In this document: one piece after another, positions 60,538-64,000 of the stretch | Numbering within the stretch: the stretch's first letter is position 1 | Layout of the letters: each line of letters opens with the position of its first letter | DNA from: Fontibacillus panacisegetis | Lineage (GTDB): Bacteria; Bacillota; Bacilli; Paenibacillales; Paenibacillaceae | Reading direction: 5' to 3' | NCBI RefSeq assembly: GCF_900102215.1 | Contig: NZ_FNBG01000002.1 | Span: 267,953 to 331,952 of the forward strand | Length of the DNA: 64,000 nt | Position numbers and translations under genes: made by a program | Notes under the pieces: model-generated | What the model was told of the DNA's origin: nothing | The model's database searches: none | What the model saw: the letters and a program-made list of their open reading frames with translations, nothing else

Positions 60538-61383
60538 TCACCCTAACGGCAATCGATAATAAGGCAAGGTTACTGTAGGGCGAAAACCTAATTTTTGCGC
60601 AAGATAATAGGAACCCTGGTTTTCCAGACGACAAGCCCACACGGGCTCCAAATCATGTTCCAGGCAATGATCAATTAACGCGGAGCATACAGATAATGCA
60701 TATCCTTTACCTCTGTGGGCTTCTGCAGTCTCAATTCCGATCTCCAATTGATTCCCCGTTCGGCATGACGAGAATGAAGTAGAAGCAATCTTTCCATCCC
60801 TCAGTAGAGAATAACCTACACCTTCCTTGGCAAAATGCTCTTCATCCCGCCAAAAGAAACTGGGAATGACAGAACCGGTTTGGGTCAAAAACTGTTCTTT
60901 AGTCACACAGATAATCGGCTCACCATGCTTCGGGAAGTTTTGTTTTGACTCAAGGTAGGCATCACGATGAAAGCTGAAATTAACTCTGGTGTTTCTTAGA
61001 ATACTTTTCCGTTCAATTTCTTCAGGTAATAAACCGCTTTTCTCCAACTGACCGTTATATGTAAGTAACATAGAATCCATCACTTCACTCCACCGTCCCG
61101 CCGGATCAGTCTGCAGCCATTCTACCTGATGCCTTGTTGCCGACTGGTTAGTTACATAGTGATAAAGTTTATCCATAAAAGCTTCATTTCCCAAATCACC
61201 AAACAACAATGACATTCCATAGGAATGAACCACATAAAAAGTCCGTGGATTATCCAAGCAATCGACATAAACACTGCCTGAAATATCATGGTTTAACACT
61301 ACTTCGGCGAACATTGTGTTAATTTCCACTTGGCGAAGCAGAGGCAGCGCCTTGTAGTAGTACTTATTCTCTAGCTCGATCAT
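60538..61383 (-). CDS. GNAT-family N-acetyltransferase
   Basis: 281 residues. The C-terminal half is a GNAT domain: GVGYSLLRDGKIASTSFSSC, then acetyl-CoA motif IETAEAHRGKGYALSVCSAL (RGKGYA) and LENQGSYYLAQKLGFRP. The N-terminal half is a second, degenerate GNAT-like domain. It begins a few bases after the end of the MFS reading (GAGGG upstream), so the two are an operon. Acceptor unknown. Confidence 0.87.
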   Translation of the reverse strand: MIELENKYYYKALPLLRQVEINTMFAEVVLNHDISGSVYVDCLDNPRTFYVVHSYGMSLLFGDLGNEAFMDKLYHYVTNQSATRHQVEWLQTDPAGRWSEVMDSMLLTYNGQLEKSGLLPEEIERKSILRNTRVNFSFHRDAYLESKQNFPKHGEPIICVTKEQFLTQTGSVIPSFFWRDEEHFAKEGVGYSLLRDGKIASTSFSSCRTGNQLEIGIETAEAHRGKGYALSVCSALIDHCLEHDLEPVWACRLENQGSYYLAQKLGFRPTVTLPYYRLPLG

Positions 61384-61387
61384 TCTT

Positions 61388-62358
61388 TTACCCTCTCTTT
61401 TCCTCGATAACCGTTTTATCTTTTGGGAGAATAGTTAAGATGAGTGGAATAAACAAGAGCATGCTTACCACAAATACTATATAAGGAGTTGTATAGCCAA
61501 ATGAATCGAACAAAAATCCTCCAAGGCTGAAATGGTTAGAGCAGAAATAATAGTCGATAGAGTAATCGCCTTTCGATAACCCATATGATCTCCAAGTTTA
61601 CCTAAAAAAGAACCTAAAAAAGCTGAAGCAAGCATAGGCAAAATAAATGTAATTGCAATTTCTTTAATCTCTGCATTAAATACAGCCTGTAAGTATGGTA
61701 TTAATAAAACGACAATCATACTGGATATCAAACAAAAAAGCATATTAACCATCCAGATTTTGCGTTTCTCCGGGGATAAAACAACTCGATTTGAATTAAT
61801 ATTGCGTTGAGACTCCGATCGCTTAGGTAACGTTAAAGAGTAAATAAATGCAATCGCAGCAGTTGCTCCACAAACTACAAATAATACTTTCCACCCATTT
61901 AACAGCTCATAATTACTTAATATATAAAAACTCAATCCAACACCAATAAACCCACCGAGATTTCTATTGCTATCAAAACGCCCCAACTTTTGCGCAAAAT
62001 TATCATTTGTATCTGTTATCATTCCGAATATTGAAATGGTAAGCAAAATGCTTGCGATACCGTAAACCACTCTGGCAATTACTAAGATCCATAAACTATC
62101 TGCTACAGAAAATGCCAGATATGCTGCGACAAAGAATAACAAAGAAACTATAAATACTGAGCGTCGACTATATTGATCTGACACCCTGCCAAGTAAAAGC
62201 CGCATAATTAATTGTGATATAGAAAACACAGAAACTAAAATTGTAAATTGAAATGTAGTATATCCTAACTCTTTTGTATATAAAGGCAATAAAACATCAA
62301 AAAATATGTATGGTAAAAATATGATAATGATAGGAAAAGTTAATTTTTTCAAAAACAT
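61388..62358 (-). pseudogene. MFS transporter gene with a C-terminal frameshift
   Basis: The first ~279 residues are a normal MFS drug-efflux type protein (LPLYTKELGYTTFQFTILVS, LLGRVSDQYSRRSVFIVSLL, conserved GDHMGYRKAI loop), ~9 membrane segments. Near 61520 the frame goes to a short wrong end (SALEDFCSIHLAIQLLI). One extra G in TTGGAGG would give ALGGFLFDSFGYTTPYIVFV and a last membrane segment, ending at TAA 61388-61390 just before the GNAT start. A real frameshift or sequencing error. Confidence 0.8.
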
Positions 62359-62472
62359 GGTAACACTTCTTTCTTTACTCTTAGGTAGATTAAATATTTG
62401 TGAAAATTATTACATAGACTATAAATCGTTTTTTTTATAAAATCAATATTTGTTGAAATTTTCTCTCCATAC

Positions 62473-62510
62473 ATCAAAAAGAAGCCTATTAAGCTTGGCT
62501 TCTTTTTGAT
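62473..62510. terminator. Bidirectional terminator between sigK and the MFS gene
   Basis: Perfect 14-bp stem ATCAAAAAGAAGCC (62473-62486) with GGCTTCTTTTTGAT (62497-62510), loop of 10. The T-rich arm on each strand suits termination of leftward sigK transcription. Confidence 0.8.
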
Positions 62511-62591
62511 ACTTCATTATGCAGTATAACATTGGACACTAGTGTAATGATTCCCGATCAGAACGTTATTTAAGAAACCAATCAATCCTTG

Positions 62592-63287
62592 CTACTTTTT
62601 CTTATAAAACTCATGATACAGCTTCATCAGCGCCCGTTTCTCAATCCGCGACACATAGCTGCGGCTAATCCCGAGCTCTTTTGCGATCTCTCTCTGCGTC
62701 CGTTCTTCTCCCCCATGCTCTAGCCCGAATCTTCCTTTAATGACTTCCTGCTCACGAGTGTCCAAAATATCTAGGTTCCGGTAAATTTTACTCTTCTCCA
62801 TCTTAAGCTGAACACGATCGACTACATCGTCTGCCTCAGTTCCAAGGATATCGATAAGTGTGATCTCATTGCCTTCTTTGTCAGTTCCTATTGGGTCGTG
62901 GAGAGAGACGTCCTTGCGAGTTTTCTTAAGTGATCTCAAGTGCATGAGGATTTCGTTTTCTATACAACGGGCCGCGAAGGTAGCCAGCTTTGTCCCTTTA
63001 CCCTGGCGAAAGCTCTCGATTGCCTTGATCAATCCAATCGTGCCGATGGAGATGAGATCCTCAAGGTCCTCGCCTGTGTTATCGAATTTCTTGACAATAT
63101 GCGCCACCAAACGCAGGTTATGCTCGATTAATATATTGCGGCTAACCGGGTCACCTTCGGCCATTCGTTGAAGATGCTTCGTCTCCTCCTCTTCCGTTAA
63201 CGGCTGAGGAAACGCATTGTTTTTTACATATGATACGAGTAACGTAAGCTGCTTAATAAACAGTGCAATCGTCGAAAACAATTCCAT
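62592..63287 (-). CDS. sigK: RNA polymerase sigma-K factor (intact)
   Basis: About 231 residues from the ATG at 63287 (GGGGGTG nine bases upstream; the ATG at 63305 is less likely). The start [19 protein letters not shown] is the pro-sequence removed during sporulation by SpoIVFB, just before [11 protein letters not shown]. Region 2 ([37 protein letters not shown]) and region 4 ([20 protein letters not shown]) are typical. It drives late mother-cell genes. The gene is whole, not interrupted by a skin-type element. Confidence 0.96.
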   Translation of the reverse strand: MELFSTIALFIKQLTLLVSYVKNNAFPQPLTEEEETKHLQRMAEGDPVSRNILIEHNLRLVAHIVKKFDNTGEDLEDLISIGTIGLIKAIESFRQGKGTKLATFAARCIENEILMHLRSLKKTRKDVSLHDPIGTDKEGNEITLIDILGTEADDVVDRVQLKMEKSKIYRNLDILDTREQEVIKGRFGLEHGGEERTQREIAKELGISRSYVSRIEKRALMKLYHEFYKKK

Positions 63288-63520
63288 GTCAACAGGCACC
63301 CCCATGTCGATTAGCCGAAGGGGAATGCCCCGCTCCAGCCCACAGTGAAGTTCAGTTCTACATTGTATGTGGGCGGGGGCCTAGAAGTGCATGTACGGGG
63401 AAAGTAACTTAGGTTTTGATGAAAAAAAACGAAAACACTTTCATCGTTCTCGACCATCGCTGCACGTTCTGTTGTTATATAACATCTAACGATGGGGAGG
63501 CATTTCAATAGCTATAATTG

Positions 63521-63658
63521 ATGAACAACAGATTAGATGTTGCCGTACAAGGTATTCCATTTATCTTCATTCCGCAAATCGTTGCTTTAACAAATGCCGA
63601 ACGTCAGGGCATTAATCCTGATCAACCGGATGGACTTGTTGCTTGGGTCAAATTGTAG
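63521..63658 (+). pseudogene. C-terminal fragment of a SIS-domain (GlmS-like) sugar isomerase
   Basis: Open for 45 codons to TAG. VQGIPFIFIPQIVALTNAER followed by QGINPDQPDGLVAWVKL has the look of the last helix and NPDxP motif of SIS-domain aminosugar isomerases. The preceding sequence does not continue the domain and no ribosome site is near the ATG. It is probably a remnant left beside the insertion sequence. Confidence 0.55.
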
Positions 63659-63663
63659 ACTTA

Positions 63664-64000
63664 TTAGAATAGAAAGAAGGGGCTGTCCGATAAATCCCCA
63701 AAATAAAAAGGTTGGGTGAAAAAACGTAAGGTTTTCCGTCCAGCCTTTTTGTGTGCCTGCTTTTGCAGGAATGCAGCGAGGCGGATGCCTGCCACTTTTA
63801 GTAGGTTGTGGGCCAAAGCCACGATCCCGAACTCCGTATGAACCTTGCCAAGCCCTCGCAAGGAGAAGCGACGGAACGACCTGTTGCCCTTGATGTGACC
63901 AAATACGCTCTCTACCTCGATTTTACGCCGAGCATAAATCGCAGATTTTTCATCATCCTCAAGGGTCTTTTTAGCCTTAGCCTTTAACTCTTCCCAGATT
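63664..64000 (-). CDS. IS1182-type transposase, C-terminal part
   Basis: The reading runs in from the right edge (WEELKAKAKKTLEDDEKSAI, then YARRKIEVESVFGHIKGNRS, FRRFSLRGLGKVHTEFGIVA, LAHNLLKVAG). The E-V-E-S-V-F-G-x-I-K block with the catalytic Glu and the R-G-L-x-K-V-x-x-E-F motif are those of DDE transposases of the IS1182 group. The N-terminal part is outside the window. Confidence 0.9.
   Translation of the reverse strand, partial: IWEELKAKAKKTLEDDEKSAIYARRKIEVESVFGHIKGNRSFRRFSLRGLGKVHTEFGIVALAHNLLKVAGIRLAAFLQKQAHKKAGRKTLRFFTQPFYFGDLSDSPFFLF
63674..64000. mobile_element. IS1182-family insertion sequence, one end
   Basis: The end sequence GGGGCTGTCCGATAAATCCC (63678-63697 region) is typical of an IS1182-type terminal repeat and lies just outside the transposase stop. 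The other end is beyond the window, so length and target duplication cannot be checked. Confidence 0.75.

Noticed and set aside
63311..63508. 65-codon frame upstream of sigK
   Set aside because: No ribosome site, low-complexity proline/serine composition, overlaps the likely sigK control region.
1..64000. tRNA or rRNA genes
   Set aside because: No cloverleaf with a GTTCRANNC arm or rRNA-like stretch was recognised by eye on either strand; a covariance search was not possible.

Overview
The window looks like the chromosome of a spore-forming Firmicute, most likely Paenibacillus. It carries a full sporulation sigma-K gene with a pro-sequence, an AraR-type arabinose regulator, AGGAGG ribosome sites with many GTG and TTG starts, a Firmicute-type LexA box and a PBSX-like tail gene set. 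The species call is inference.

Layout. (1) 1-3000: arabinose genes on the minus strand (araD start, araR, araA) with AraR operators. (2) 3020-3935: a two-gene, probably SOS-controlled YolD/WYL-like unit. (3) 3982-35222: about 31 kb of phage-tail genes, almost all on the minus strand, with no terminase, portal, capsid or integrase gene visible. It holds two different tails in tandem. Module 1 (3982-16509) is a contractile PBSX/R-type tail: sheath, tube, frameshifted chaperone, short tape measure, LysM protein, baseplate proteins, fibre, holin and amidase. Module 2 (16700-35222) is a long non-contractile siphovirus/F-type tail: tube, chaperone, 1.6k-residue tape measure with a hydrolase domain, Dit, Tal, an Fn3 protein and a large fibre. 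Module 2 ends in a decayed holin/amidase copy. Each module starts with the same 98-bp promoter block, which contains an SOS-like box, followed by a gene for a small four-cysteine protein. The simplest reading is a pair of headless tail particles (tailocins) switched on together.

(4) 35223-51240: a metabolic island. On the minus strand are a glycyl radical enzyme matching isethionate sulfite-lyase and its activase. A GntR regulator follows, and then a ten-gene plus-strand operon: taurine-pyruvate aminotransferase, TauCAB-type transporter, a second sulfonate-type binding protein with two permeases, an amidohydrolase, a PLP decarboxylase and a GPH transporter. Together they suggest uptake of taurine or related sulfonates and anaerobic C-S cleavage. 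The sulfoacetaldehyde reductase needed to link the two halves is not in the window.

(5) 51253-53398: a phage-type control module (Xpf/ArpU-like late activator, four-operator intergenic region, Xre repressor, ImmA-type protease, one unknown gene). It is probably the regulator of the tail modules, from which the metabolic island separates it. It abuts a 5'-truncated traB-family gene.

(6) 54205-63287: an M20 amidohydrolase, a repeat-bearing intergenic stretch, the conserved ATP-grasp / alpha-E / transglutaminase operon, an orphan radical SAM enzyme, a GNAT acetyltransferase with a frameshifted MFS gene, and intact sigK. (7) 63521-64000: a sugar-isomerase-like gene fragment and the end of an IS1182-type element that runs off the window.

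The most unusual parts are the tandem contractile/non-contractile tails under duplicated promoters, and a duplicated cassette at 22.1-25.5 kb. That cassette pairs the tip of the Tal protein with a convergent secreted stalk-domain gene, and both partners diverge at their C-termini.
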